Shown here: piece by piece, positions 1 to 5,534 of the stretch
Layout of the letters: each line of letters begins with the position of its first letter
How positions within the stretch are numbered: the stretch's first letter is position 1
From: JBDHZU01 sp039812085
Lineage (GTDB): Bacteria > Actinomycetota > Actinomycetes > S36-B12 > UBA10799
Reading direction: 5' to 3'
Assembly (NCBI GenBank): GCA_039812085.1
Contig: JBDHZU010000070.1
Coordinates: forward strand, 1 to 9,903
DNA length: 9,903 bases
The notes under the pieces: generated by a model
The model's database searches: none
Told to the model about the DNA's origin: nothing
The model's input: the letters and a program-made list of their open reading frames with translations, nothing else
Made by a program: the position numbers and the translations under genes

Positions 1-1
1 G

Positions 2-598
2 GGTGCGAGTGCACAGACGGCATGCCCTGCCGGCACGTACCAACCCCAGCAGGGCCAGCTCCTGTGTTTGCTCACCGAACCGGGCCATTACTCCCCCGTC
101 GCATCTGCGGTACAGCTCGCATGCACCGCCGGAACGTTCACCGCGAATACCCAGAGTTCCTCCTGCACACCGGCAAGCCCTGGACATCATGTATCAGGAA
201 CCGGCGCTACCGAACAAATCCCTTGTGCGCCGGGTTCCTTCGCTGACCACTCCGGGTTAGCGAACTGTGTCTTGGCTATGCCAGGACACGCTGTACCTGA
301 CATGGGTTCGAGCGAACAATTGACCTGCGGCATGGGGTACTACCAGGACGCCTACGGTCAGACCTCGTGCCTACCAGCAGCACCCGGTAGCTACGCCCCT
401 AACGAGGGAATGCTCGCGGCAACTCCGTGTGCAGTCGGAACGTATGCACCAAACGCTGGGAGTACCTCATGCCTACCAGCCGAGATGGGCTACTACGTCG
501 ACCACATCAATGCGTCGACCCAAACCCCGTGTCCGGACGGGTTCACAACCGACATCTTCGGTGCCACAAGTTCAGCTGAGTGCCACGCCGACAACTGA
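2..598 (+). CDS. C-terminal part of a secreted Cys-patterned GCC2/GCC3-like repeat protein (5' partial)
   Basis: The frame is open from the left edge and stops at a TGA at 596-598, so 198 residues of a longer protein are visible. The visible part consists almost entirely of repeats with paired cysteines. Units of the form C-x2-G-[TSY]-[YF]-x4-G-x3-C alternate with P-G-x-[YH]-x4-G-x5-C linkers, giving a period of about 34 residues and 12 cysteines. This resembles GCC2/GCC3 or ephrin-receptor-like repeats, which form small disulfide-bonded modules in extracellular proteins. An even cysteine count and no other domain suggest an exported protein, but the signal peptide would lie off the left edge. 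The C-terminus (AECHADN) has no LPXTG motif or membrane segment, so any cell-wall anchor must be elsewhere. The TTG at 68 falls inside a repeat and is not a start. It converges on pnp. The function (adhesion, surface coat, other) cannot be told from the sequence. Confidence 0.8.
   Translation, partial: GASAQTACPAGTYQPQQGQLLCLLTEPGHYSPVASAVQLACTAGTFTANTQSSSCTPASPGHHVSGTGATEQIPCAPGSFADHSGLANCVLAMPGHAVPDMGSSEQLTCGMGYYQDAYGQTSCLPAAPGSYAPNEGMLAATPCAVGTYAPNAGSTSCLPAEMGYYVDHINASTQTPCPDGFTTDIFGATSSAECHADN
23..583 (+). repeat. Tandem ~34-residue (102-bp) cysteine repeats within the left-edge gene
   Basis: Cysteines recur at alternating spacings of 14 and 20 residues through four units, with one spacing of 19 near the start and a 17-residue spacing in the last unit. 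Each 34-residue unit reads as two half-repeats of about 17 residues, both with a conserved Gly followed two residues later by an aromatic residue or His. Compared with the usual GCC2/GCC3 pattern, one cysteine of each pair at the junction is replaced (for example C-L-P-A-x-P-G). The repeats are clear in protein but diverged in DNA, which argues for old duplications under selection rather than a recent expansion. Confidence 0.75.
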
Positions 599-611
599 AC
601 CGGAAACACCA

Positions 612-656
612 AAGCTTCGGCCCCGCCTCACACAATGTGGGACGGGGCCGAAGCTT
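612..656. terminator. Strong bidirectional hairpin terminator between convergent genes
   Basis: The arms at 612-625 and 643-656 are a perfect 14-bp inverted repeat (AAGCTTCGGCCCCG). The 17 nt between them can add about six more pairs around a CAA loop (CCTCACA against TGTGGGA, with one mismatch and one G-U). There is no good U-tract on the plus side (GTATAAAC), while the minus-strand exit is mildly T-rich (TTGGTGTTT). It lies 13 nt after the stop of the repeat-protein gene and 13 nt after the pnp stop in the opposite direction, so it probably ends both transcripts. Long GC-rich hairpins with poor U-tracts are common terminators in actinomycetes. Confidence 0.85.
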
Positions 657-669
657 GTATAAACGGTGA

Positions 670-2880
670 CTATTCGGCAGGGGCCGCTTCAGCGGTTTCG
701 TCGTCTTCAAGCACCGGCGCCAGCGACAGCTTGCCGCGCTGATCGATTTCCTTGATGACAACCTGCAGCTTCTGACCCACGCTGACCACGTCTTCAGCGT
801 TCTCGACGCGCTTTCCACCATTGAGCTTCTTGATCTCAGTGATGTGCAGCAGACCATCGCGGCCAGGAACCAGCGAGACGAAGGCGCCGAACGGCATGAT
901 CTTGACGACCGTGCCCAGGTACTTCTCGCCAACCTCTGGCATCGTCGGATTCGCGATCTGGTTGATCGTGTTCCGGGCAGCTTCAGCACTCTCGCCGTCG
1001 GCTGCACCGATGTAGACAGTGCCGTCGTCGTCGATGGTGATTTCCGCACCGGTGTCTTCTTGGATCTGATTGATCATCTTGCCCTTCGGGCCGATGACCT
1101 CACCGATCTTGTCGACCGGAATCTTCACGGAGATGATTCGTGGTGCCAGGTTGCTCATCTCGTCGGGGCCATCGATGGCTTCGAGCATGACATCGAGGAT
1201 GGCCAAACGAGCGTCGCGCGCCTGCGTCAACGCACCCGCGAGCACAGATGCCGGAATACCGTCAAGCTTGGTATCCAACTGCAGGGCGGTGACGAACTCC
1301 TTGGTTCCGGCCACCTTGAAGTCCATGTCACCGAAAGCGTCTTCAGCGCCGAGAATGTCGGTGATGGCGACGTACTGCATGTCACCGTCGATCTCGTCGG
1401 AGACCAGACCCATAGCAATACCCGCCACGGGAGCCTTCAACGGAACACCGGCGTTGTACAGCGCCATGGTGGATGCACATACCGAACCCATGGAAGTAGA
1501 ACCGTTGGAGCCGAGCGCTTCGGACACCTGACGGATCGCGTAAGGAAACTCTTCGCGAGTCGGCAGCACCGGCACGAGTGCGCGTTCAGCCAACGCACCG
1601 TGGCCGATTTCGCGACGCTTCGGTGAACCCACACGACCAGTCTCACCGGTGGAGTACGGCGGGAAGTTGTAGTTATGCATGTACCGCTTACGGGTCACGG
1701 GGCTCAGAGTGTCGAGCTGCTGCTCCATGCGCAGCATGTTCAGCGTGGTGACACCCATGATCTGAGTTTCACCGCGCTGGAACAGCGACGATCCGTGAGC
1801 ACGCGGGATGACCTCAACCTCGGCCGATAGGGCACGGATATCCGTGATGCCGCGACCATCGATACGAACCTTCTCAGTCAGGATGCGGCGACGAACGACC
1901 TTCTTGGTCAGCGCCTTGAAGGCACCACCAATTTCCTTCTCGCGTCCCTCGAATTGCTCGGACAGTTCAGCGACGACCTTTTCCTTGACCTCGTCAGTCG
2001 CAGCTTCGCGTTCTTGCTTGCCAGCGATCTGCATAGCTGCCGACAAGTCAGCTTCAGCCAGTTCAGCAACAGCGTCGTAAACGTCCTGTTGGTAGGCCGG
2101 GAAGGTGGGGTATTCGCGGGTCTCCTTGGCAGCCTTGTCTGCCAGTGCCTGTTGGGCTTCACACAGCGTGCGAATGAATCCCTTAGACGCTTCCAGACCC
2201 TCAGCCACGATCTCCTCGGTGGGAGCCTGTTGGCCGCCAGCGATTTGGTCCAACGTGGCATCGGTTGCTTCTGCCTCGACCATCATGATCGCGACGTCAT
2301 CGCCAACGATGCGTCCAGCGACCACCATGTCGAAGACAGCGTCTTCGGCCTGGCTGTAGTCCGGGAAGGCCACCCACTGGCCCTTGATCAGGGCCACACG
2401 CACAGCACCGATCGGACCGGAGAACGGTAGACCAGCGAGCTGAGTAGACATGGATGCGGCGTTGATGGCCACCACGTCGTACTGGTGGTCCGGGTTGAGG
2501 CTAAGAACGGTCACGACGACCTGGATCTCGTTACGCAGACCATCAACGAAGCTGGGGCGCAACGGACGGTCGATCAGACGACAGGTGAGGATCGCGTCTT
2601 CGCTCGGGCGACCTTCACGACGGAAGAACGAGCCGGGGATCTTTCCGGCGGCGTACATGCGCTCTTCCACATCGACTGTCAGCGGGAAGAAATCGAATTG
2701 ATCCTTCGGGTTCTTCGACGCAGTAGTCGCGGACAGCAACATTGAATCGCCATCCAGGTATGCCACTGCCGATCCGGCAGCTTGCTTGGCCAACAGGCCA
2801 GTTTCGAACCGAATGGTTCGAGTTCCGAATGAACCGTTGTCGATAACGGCCTCGGAGAATTGCACATCGGGACCCTCCAC
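670..2880 (-). CDS. pnp: Polyribonucleotide nucleotidyltransferase (PNPase)
   Basis: PNPase degrades RNA 3' to 5' by phosphorolysis, releasing nucleoside diphosphates, and can also run in reverse to add tails. The 736-residue protein shows the full architecture: a first RNase PH domain (about 12-145, with FFRREGRP at 85-92), a helical linker (about 250-335), a second, catalytic RNase PH domain (about 338-560, with LFQRGETQ and GSNGSTSMGSVCAS), a KH domain (about 580-643, with IGPKGK) and an S1 domain (about 650-722, with FGAFV and GLLHI). Asp508 and Asp514 in DILGAEDAFGDMDF match the catalytic Asp486 and Asp492 of E. coli PNPase. The length is normal for actinobacteria, and the tail is short and acidic. 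The GTG start at 2878-2880 is chosen because AAGGAGGG lies a few bases upstream and the protein begins in family register. It follows rpsO by 144 nt, the order also found in E. coli. A predicted hairpin covers its ribosome binding site. Confidence 0.98.
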   Translation of the reverse strand: MEGPDVQFSEAVIDNGSFGTRTIRFETGLLAKQAAGSAVAYLDGDSMLLSATTASKNPKDQFDFFPLTVDVEERMYAAGKIPGSFFRREGRPSEDAILTCRLIDRPLRPSFVDGLRNEIQVVVTVLSLNPDHQYDVVAINAASMSTQLAGLPFSGPIGAVRVALIKGQWVAFPDYSQAEDAVFDMVVAGRIVGDDVAIMMVEAEATDATLDQIAGGQQAPTEEIVAEGLEASKGFIRTLCEAQQALADKAAKETREYPTFPAYQQDVYDAVAELAEADLSAAMQIAGKQEREAATDEVKEKVVAELSEQFEGREKEIGGAFKALTKKVVRRRILTEKVRIDGRGITDIRALSAEVEVIPRAHGSSLFQRGETQIMGVTTLNMLRMEQQLDTLSPVTRKRYMHNYNFPPYSTGETGRVGSPKRREIGHGALAERALVPVLPTREEFPYAIRQVSEALGSNGSTSMGSVCASTMALYNAGVPLKAPVAGIAMGLVSDEIDGDMQYVAITDILGAEDAFGDMDFKVAGTKEFVTALQLDTKLDGIPASVLAGALTQARDARLAILDVMLEAIDGPDEMSNLAPRIISVKIPVDKIGEVIGPKGKMINQIQEDTGAEITIDDDGTVYIGAADGESAEAARNTINQIANPTMPEVGEKYLGTVVKIMPFGAFVSLVPGRDGLLHITEIKKLNGGKRVENAEDVVSVGQKLQVVIKEIDQRGKLSLAPVLEDDETAEAAPAE

Positions 2881-2885
2881 GGGTG

Positions 2886-2906
2886 CCCTCCTTCTTTGTT
2901 GGAGGG
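2886..2906 (-). promoter_or_regulatory. pnp Shine-Dalgarno sequestered in a hairpin
   Basis: In the minus-strand transcript, CCCTCC (2906-2901), a 9-nt loop (AACAAAGAA) and GGAGGG (2891-2886) form a perfect six-pair stem. The 3' arm is the core of the Shine-Dalgarno AAGGAGGG, which lies five bases before the GTG start of pnp. Closing this stem would hide the ribosome binding site. The CCCC of the 5' arm can alternatively pair with a GGGGCG far upstream (3012-3007), which would free the site. The complementarity is seen directly; a regulatory role is inferred. Confidence 0.5.
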
Positions 2907-2944
2907 GCGTCCCGCGCTTGGCTGACTACCGGCCATCGATCGAA

Positions 2945-2967
2945 GCGGTCGGGTCGTACCCGACTGC
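2945..2967 (-). promoter_or_regulatory. Hairpin in the rpsO-pnp spacer
   Basis: GTCGGGT (2948-2954) and ACCCGAC (2958-2964) form a perfect seven-pair stem around a three-base loop. Two more G-C pairs can form outside one non-canonical position (2947 and 2965, A against C in the minus-strand RNA). It lies about 65 nt upstream of the pnp start. In E. coli a stem upstream of pnp is cut by RNase III and serves PNPase autoregulation; the position here is similar, but the sequence is not comparable and the role is a guess. Confidence 0.45.
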
Positions 2968-2988
2968 CACTACCGAGGACCGACCAGT

Positions 2989-3004
2989 CTGCGCTTATGC
3001 GCAG
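2989..3004 (-). terminator. GC-rich hairpin just after rpsO: possible weak terminator or processing site
   Basis: CTGCGC (2989-2994) and GCGCAG (2999-3004) form a perfect six-pair stem with an AUAA loop in the minus-strand RNA. It begins 20 nt after the rpsO stop. No run of T follows (ACTGGTC), so as a terminator it would be weak and would allow read-through into pnp. It may instead protect or define the 3' end of rpsO mRNA. Confidence 0.4.
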
Positions 3005-3024
3005 GGCGCCCCGGTTATGGCGAA

Positions 3025-3294
3025 CTAGCGGCGGATGCCGAGTCGTTCGATAAGGGATCGGTAACGTTCGATGTCAGTCTTCTGCAGGTAGTTCAGCAGG
3101 CGACGACGACGACCCACGAGCAGCAGCAAACCGCGGCGGCTGTGGTGGTCGTGCTTGTGTTCTTTCAGATGTTCGGTCAGGTGTGAGATGCGGTGCGAAA
3201 GAATCGCAACCTGAACCTCGGGGCTTCCGGTATCGCCTTCAGAAGTGGCGTATTCGGAAATCAGCTTTGTCTTGGTCGCTGTGTCAATCGACAT
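3025..3294 (-). CDS. rpsO: 30S ribosomal protein S15
   Basis: S15 is a primary binding protein of the 16S rRNA central domain and helps build the 30S platform and the contact with the 50S subunit. The 89-residue protein matches the family in length and sequence, with the conserved GDTGSPEVQVA segment (about 20-30), an Arg/His-rich helical stretch HDHHSRRGLLLLVGRRRRLL and the ending LIERLGIRR. The ATG start at 3292-3294 is preceded by AAGGA about ten bases upstream. It stands between a secreted-protein gene and pnp and has a 178-nt leader region of its own. S15 often represses its own translation through a leader structure; whether that happens here is not shown. Confidence 0.98.
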   Translation of the reverse strand: MSIDTATKTKLISEYATSEGDTGSPEVQVAILSHRISHLTEHLKEHKHDHHSRRGLLLLVGRRRRLLNYLQKTDIERYRSLIERLGIRR

Positions 3295-3472
3295 ACGTTG
3301 TGAATCCTTGAATCTCTTTCAGATGGCATCAGCCGAACATGAGGTGAACGACCAACGTCTGGATGCGGACAATGGAACCGCGATTTGTTGCTTCTCAGAA
3401 GATTGTTGAGCGAGCATCGCCACGAGTCGCCAGGCATCCAACCAGCAGACCGTGAGGCAAGCCTACACCTGC
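3295..3472 (-). promoter_or_regulatory. rpsO upstream region with a candidate leader stem at 3326-3366
   Basis: This 178-nt gap must carry the rpsO promoter unless read-through from upstream suffices. I find no convincing -35/-10 pair; the best -10-like sequence is TAGGCT just after the stop of the upstream gene, without a clear -35. In the RNA, GCAT-C-CAG (3366-3359, one bulged base) pairs with CTGATGC (3332-3326), enclosing 26 nt, about 30 nt before the start codon and close to the AAGGA. It could be an S15-type autoregulatory leader, but a seven-pair bulged stem is weak evidence. No strong terminator for the upstream gene is seen; a five-pair hairpin (GCCTA, 3471-3475, with TAGGC, 3481-3485) overlaps that gene's stop codon. 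Confidence 0.25.
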
Positions 3473-4456
3473 CTACTTCTTAGGCCGCACGCTGACCGTC
3501 TTGACTGGGCTGCTCCCATGCGAGTTCACAGCCACGACCTGGACCTTGTACTTGCCGTTCTTCTTCAAGTTGAAGTATCGGTATGGATCGCTCACGGTGA
3601 CCCACTTGCCGTACTTGGAAGAGTTCTTCTTGGTGATACGAACCTTGTACTTCAGTTCGGTCAGCACGTTCTCAGCCGGACGGTCCCAGACGACGACAGC
3701 CTTGCCGCCCTTCTTGTATCCCACCTGAACGCTTCGTACGGCGCTGGGCTTGGTACCCACTACTTGCTTGCTCAGGTCAAGCACCTTCGACGGCCCATTA
3801 TTGGGTGCGTAGTCAACGTCTCCAGCCTCATTCATCAGCAGACCTTGGTAACGGATCTTCTTGGTACCGAGGTCTCCGTAGCGCACGGCCAACCCGTAGC
3901 CGCTGCTGTAGCGGATCGCCGTTGCCTGAACGTGCGTATCTTCAGTCAACTCGCCGTATTGGTCAGCGTGGTACACCACCGCAGCCACTGGTTTGTTGGT
4001 TGCCATCGAGGCAGCCGGGGTCACCAATACAAAGTCAGGCTGACCATTTCCTTTGCTGTCAATGAAGATCGCAAAGCCTCCGTTCATCGTCATGTAGTCG
4101 GAGGTGCTATTCGTCGTAAAGCCTTGGAACACAACGACGTCGGGTTGACTCTTGGCGACCGCTGCCCCTACGGCTGATAGCTCTTGGTCGCCGTTTAGCT
4201 CATCGGAAGCATCGAACTGCATATCCAAAACTTTGGTTCCGGACTGTTCGATCAATTGGCGTGTTTGCACTGCAGGGCTCGGAATTGCTTCGACTGGCAC
4301 TGTGGGTGTGCCTACACCAGTGCGGTGTTCCTTGATGGTCTTGGTAATGGCGTCTGGTGACGCTGCGGCACTCGCTGGTCCAGCCAACACACCAGATAGG
4401 CCAAGAGCAATCGCGGCTGTGCCAGTAATGGCTGATGCACGCGTCATCGACAGCAT
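3473..4456 (-). CDS. Secreted protein of unknown function with C-terminal fibronectin type III-like domain
   Basis: From the ATG at 4454-4456 the product has 327 residues. It opens with a clear Sec-type signal peptide: a short charged start (MLSMTRAS), a hydrophobic core (about 9-26) and ASA-A near residue 30 as the likely cleavage site. A middle region (about 55-225) matches no family I recognise. It looks beta-rich and holds DSKGNGQPD (about 133-141), similar to a calcium-binding loop of the D-x-[DN]-x-[DN]-G type but with Lys at the third position. Residues about 236-327 read as a fibronectin type III-like domain (VVVWDRPAENVLTELKYKVRI, then YKVQVVAVNSHGSS) and the end is lysine-rich. An upstream ATG at 4513 would add 19 residues but has no ribosome binding site and spoils the signal peptide; the chosen start has GGGGGA five bases before it. 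It is separated from ribF by a terminator, so it probably has its own promoter. A role at the cell surface is inferred only. Confidence 0.75.
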   Translation of the reverse strand: MLSMTRASAITGTAAIALGLSGVLAGPASAAASPDAITKTIKEHRTGVGTPTVPVEAIPSPAVQTRQLIEQSGTKVLDMQFDASDELNGDQELSAVGAAVAKSQPDVVVFQGFTTNSTSDYMTMNGGFAIFIDSKGNGQPDFVLVTPAASMATNKPVAAVVYHADQYGELTEDTHVQATAIRYSSGYGLAVRYGDLGTKKIRYQGLLMNEAGDVDYAPNNGPSKVLDLSKQVVGTKPSAVRSVQVGYKKGGKAVVVWDRPAENVLTELKYKVRITKKNSSKYGKWVTVSDPYRYFNLKKNGKYKVQVVAVNSHGSSPVKTVSVRPKK

Positions 4457-4461
4457 TCGTT

Positions 4462-4500
4462 CCCCCAAGAAGTGACGACAGCAAGCGCCATCGTTGGGGG
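4462..4500 (-). promoter_or_regulatory. Inverted repeat covering the Shine-Dalgarno of the secreted-protein gene
   Basis: In the minus-strand transcript, CCCCCAA (4500-4494) and TTGGGGG (4468-4462) are perfectly complementary over seven bases, separated by 25 nt. The 3' arm contains the G-run that is the only Shine-Dalgarno-like sequence, five bases upstream of the start codon at 4456. Pairing would hide the ribosome binding site. The long loop lowers the stability, and the G-run is itself an imperfect Shine-Dalgarno. Confidence 0.4.
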
Positions 4501-4524
4501 TGTTATGCCCCATCGCGACAAACG

Positions 4525-4553
4525 AAAAACTCGATCTTGATCACTCGATCGAG
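4525..4553 (-). terminator. Intrinsic terminator of the infB-ribF operon
   Basis: In minus-strand direction CTCGATC (4553-4547), a ten-base loop and GATCGAG (4536-4530) form a perfect seven-pair stem followed at once by five T (4529-4525). It starts 11 nt after the ribF stop codon. This is a standard Rho-independent terminator for the infB-rbfA-nrnA-truB-ribF unit and separates it from the secreted-protein gene. The stem is modest, so partial read-through is possible. Confidence 0.75.
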
Positions 4554-4555
4554 TG
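4542..4555. promoter_or_regulatory. Perfect 14-bp palindrome CACTCGATCGAGTG, overlapping the terminator
   Basis: CACTCGATCGAGTG is self-complementary over its whole length. It lies between the ribF stop codon and the terminator loop, 86 bp upstream of the secreted-protein start. As RNA it would fold as CACTC-GATC-GAGTG and use bases needed for the 5' arm of the terminator; as DNA it has the form of a dimeric repressor site. A third short inverted repeat (GGTGA 4555-4559, TCACC 4564-4568) abuts it and includes the ribF stop. Which of these matters is unknown. Confidence 0.4.
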
Positions 4556-4563
4556 GTGACGCA

Positions 4564-5529
4564 TCACCGAGGGGAATCACCTAAGAGCAATCGGGCCTGC
4601 TGTTCGTCCTGCTTCACTGCACGCTGCAACTGCTCGACGCTGGAGAACTGTTCCTGCCCACGAATTCGAGCAACGAGATCGACCGCGATGTGGGTGTCGT
4701 ACAACTGCAGATCGTCGCGGCCATACGCCCACGCTTCCACTCGACGACCTTCCACACCCTCGAAGGTGGGATTAGTGCCAATGCTGATCGCCGCGTGATG
4801 GAAGGTAGGTTCGCCGTAGGGGTCAATCACAAGGCGCCCGGCGTAAACGCCGTCCGGTGGAATCGCAGTCAGTGGTTCTACCTCAAGGTTTGCCGTCGGG
4901 AAGCCAAGTTCTCGACCTCGCCCATCTCCCGTCACAACCATGCCCTCAACTCGATGGGGTCGCACAAGCTGAGCGGCAGCGCCCGGCATGTCACCAGTCG
5001 CGATCAGCTCACGAATCAGAGTCGAGCTCACCGGAGTTTCATCTTCATGCGCCGGAACCAGGTATTTCGTAGTGACCTCAAATCCCAGGGTCTGTCCGAG
5101 ATCGGTCAACGTCTCGATAGTTCCCCGAGCACGATGCCCAAACCGGAAGTTGGCACCAATGACGACATGCCCAGCATGCAAGAGATCAGACAGGACGGAT
5201 CCGGCGAACTGTTGCGGTGTTTGTTGTGCCACTTCACTGGTGAATGGCAAAACGTAGACCGCATCGACACCAAGTTCTTCGATCAGGTGTAGTCGTTGCT
5301 GCAACGTGGACAGGCGACTCGGGATGACGCTTCGGCTCACGATTTCAACCGGGTTGGGATCAAATGTCAGCACCACGACGGGCATGTGCGCCGCTTTGGC
5401 CTGATTAACAGCCGTTCGAATGAGTTCACGATGACCGCGATGAACCCCGTCGAAAACACCGATCGTCACCACACAGGCTGGCCAGTCAGCGGGTACGTGA
5501 TCGGGTTGTGTCCAGATGTGCACAGTCAA
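4564..5529 (-). CDS. ribF: Bifunctional riboflavin kinase / FAD synthetase
   Basis: RibF phosphorylates riboflavin to FMN and then adenylylates FMN to FAD in the cytoplasm. The 321-residue protein has both family domains. The N-terminal FAD synthetase carries GVFDGVHRGH (24-33), the nucleotide-binding signature with its H-x-G-H, then GANFRFG (125-131) and SSTLIRELIATGD (168-180). The C-terminal riboflavin kinase domain carries GFPTANL (209-215), PPDGVYAG (224-231), SIGTNPTF (249-256) and Glu265 at the usual place of the catalytic base. The length is typical. The start is uncertain: the TTG at 5527-5529 lies five bases after the truB stop and a GTG two codons further on is equally possible; neither has a strong Shine-Dalgarno, so translation is probably coupled to truB. 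It is the last gene before the operon terminator. Confidence 0.97.
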   Translation of the reverse strand: MTVHIWTQPDHVPADWPACVVTIGVFDGVHRGHRELIRTAVNQAKAAHMPVVVLTFDPNPVEIVSRSVIPSRLSTLQQRLHLIEELGVDAVYVLPFTSEVAQQTPQQFAGSVLSDLLHAGHVVIGANFRFGHRARGTIETLTDLGQTLGFEVTTKYLVPAHEDETPVSSTLIRELIATGDMPGAAAQLVRPHRVEGMVVTGDGRGRELGFPTANLEVEPLTAIPPDGVYAGRLVIDPYGEPTFHHAAISIGTNPTFEGVEGRRVEAWAYGRDDLQLYDTHIAVDLVARIRGQEQFSSVEQLQRAVKQDEQQARLLLGDSPR

Positions 5530-5534
5530 TTATC

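Noticed and set aside
68..598. TTG at 68 as the start of an independent 176-residue gene
   Set aside because: The cysteine repeat pattern continues unbroken upstream of it to the left edge, so it is an internal codon.
844..1626. Plus-strand open frame of 260 codons opposite pnp
   Set aside because: It lies wholly antisense to a certain PNPase gene, has no recognisable domain, and long antisense frames are common opposite GC-rich coding sequence.
2786..3028. Small plus-strand frame spanning the pnp start and the rpsO-pnp spacer
   Set aside because: It has no domain and overlaps the 5' end of pnp; the spacer is better explained by RNA hairpins.
3419..3433. Short direct repeat GGCGA-CTCGT-GGCGA (minus strand) upstream of rpsO
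   Set aside because: Two five-base copies ten bases apart are expected by chance at this base composition, and no third copy is present.
3452..4177. Plus-strand open frame of 241 codons opposite the secreted-protein gene
   Set aside because: The minus-strand frame has a signal peptide and a fibronectin-like domain, while this one has no motif and no clear ribosome binding site; it reads as a mirror frame.
4457..4513. Upstream ATG at 4513 as the start of the secreted protein
   Set aside because: There is no Shine-Dalgarno, and the extra 19 residues (with two Cys and an Arg-rich stretch) would come before an otherwise normal signal peptide.
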